From an uncultured Clostridia bacterium (GTDB lineage: Bacteria; Bacillota; Clostridia; Oscillospirales; Ruminococcaceae): a stretch of 6,066 nucleotides of DNA. Both the position numbers and the translations under genes were made by a program. Shown piece by piece: positions 5,670-6,066 of the stretch (position 1 is its first letter; the number at the start of each line of letters is the position of its first letter). Below the pieces are notes generated by a model. It saw only the letters and a program-made list of their open reading frames with translations. It was not told where the DNA came from and did not search any database. Location: the NCBI GenBank assembly GCA_947177695.1, contig CAMWVO010000132.1, forward strand, positions 1 through 6,066. Reading direction: 5' to 3'.

Positions 5670-5767
5670 CTATTTCACGACCTAAATGTGTACAAAAAAT
5701 TCAAACAAAAACTTGCATATATGGTTTTTGTGCAGAATTTTTTGTTTGCACATTGGGAGTGAAATAG
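5670..5767. mobile_element. 98-bp imperfect palindrome, MITE-like, between spoVAD and spoVAE
   Basis: Four paired blocks nest in order. The ends CTATTTCAC/GTGAAATAG (5670-5678, 5759-5767) give 9 bp. AATGTG/CACATT (5685-5690, 5749-5754) gives 6 bp. ACAAAAAATTC/GAATTTTTTGT (5692-5702, 5735-5745) gives 11 bp. ACAAAAAC/GTTTTTGT (5705-5712, 5724-5731) gives 8 bp around an 11-nt loop. In total 34 bp pair within 98 bp. The element has terminal inverted repeats and no coding capacity. ATTA occurs on both sides (5664-5667 and 5769-5772) and might be a target duplication, but that is weak. Removing the element would leave about 25 bp between spoVAD and spoVAE, normal for this operon, with the spoVAE SD intact. 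A large mRNA hairpin with a regulatory or stability role is the alternative. Confidence 0.55.
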
Positions 5768-5769
5768 GA

Positions 5770-6066
5770 TTAGTTTCCGCTCATGCGGCTTTCCGCCGAA
5801 ATAAAAACGGCATGGGACACCGAGGGAATGCTCTCTCCCTGCTGCGAAGCGGTTGTGGACATCAGCGCGCCCGTTGCGCAGAAGAGAATGTTTTTCATCT
5901 CCCCCGCCCGTATTTTCGGCAGGAAGTATCCGCACAGCACCGAAGCCGAGCAGCCGCATCCCGAACCTCCCGCGTGAACGTCCTGAGTTTCGGGGTCGAA
6001 CATCATTACACCGCAGTCACGGTGTCAGCTTGAAATGTCGTAGCCGTCCCCGCGGAGAAGCTCTAT
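5770..6066 (-). pseudogene. spoVAD: spoVAD, 3' portion, interrupted by an in-frame TGA (partial)
   Basis: SpoVAD is a thiolase-like protein of the spoVA operon that binds dipicolinate. Only the last 97 sense codons lie in the window; the 5' part is beyond the right edge. The family block HAGGSGCGCSA is clear, followed by A-T-G-A-L and Q-Q-G-E-S-I-P. Thirteen codons (I-E-L-L-R-G-D-G-Y-D-I-S-S) precede a TGA at 6027-6025, and the same frame continues with H-R-D-C-G-V-M-M-F-D. Both sides look like SpoVAD, so this is a substitution to stop and not a frameshift. No SD precedes the next ATGs (6006 and 6003), so separate translation of the remainder is unlikely. It could be a true pseudogene, a recoded codon, or a base-call error near the end of the sequence. 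The identification is firm; the pseudogene status is not. Confidence 0.75.

Noticed and set aside
5647..5769. Internal promoter for spoVAE (TATAAT with TACACA 17 bp upstream on the minus strand)
   Set aside because: The -10 is so close to the SD that the transcript would start inside it and lose the ribosome site. No convincing SigG-type pair was found either.
5686..6033. Plus-strand open frames across the spoVAD end and the palindrome
   Set aside because: They are opposite recognisable SpoVAD sequence or read through a non-coding palindrome, with no SD or domain.
1..6066. General UGA reassignment suggested by the TGA in spoVAD
   Set aside because: prmC, hflX, glgP and spoVAE contain no in-frame TGA and use TGG normally for tryptophan, so a single TGA is better explained by mutation or error.

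Overview
The window looks like a chromosomal segment from a spore-forming, gut-type Clostridia, most likely of the Ruminococcus/Oscillospirales kind. The reasons are the spoVA sporulation genes, GC-rich coding DNA separated by AT-rich intergenic DNA, SigA-like promoters, purine-rich Shine-Dalgarno (SD) sites and TAA stops on all complete genes. The taxonomic placement is inference. No tRNA, rRNA, CRISPR array, phage or transposase gene was seen.

Layout. 1-142: non-coding, with a possible 9-codon tail of an upstream gene, a GC hairpin, and an extended -10 promoter for prmC. 143-1027 (+): prmC, the release-factor glutamine methyltransferase. 1012-1039: a symmetric terminator shared with the convergent hflX. 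1051-2298 (-): hflX, a ribosome-splitting GTPase. 2299-2544 (-): a long hflX leader with a consensus promoter, a candidate 24-codon leader peptide containing R-L-R, and an intrinsic terminator placed before the hflX SD. 2755-5109 (+): glgP, glycogen/alpha-glucan phosphorylase, with its own promoter, followed by a tandem 15-bp repeat and a strong terminator. 5205-5259: a hairpin that probably ends the minus-strand spoVA operon. 5287-5646 (-): spoVAE. 5670-5767: a long imperfect palindrome lying between spoVAE and spoVAD. 5770-6066 (-): the 3' end of spoVAD, interrupted by an in-frame TGA.

Functions. prmC and hflX both act on translation (release-factor modification and rescue of stalled ribosomes), but they are convergent and separately transcribed. 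glgP mobilises storage glucan and has no other glycogen gene beside it here. spoVAD and spoVAE belong to the dipicolinate channel used in spore formation and germination.

The most interesting signal is the hflX leader. It has the architecture of an antibiotic- or stalling-responsive transcription attenuator in front of a ribosome-rescue gene. Next come the palindromic, MITE-like element that appears inserted in the spoVA operon, and the premature TGA in spoVAD.
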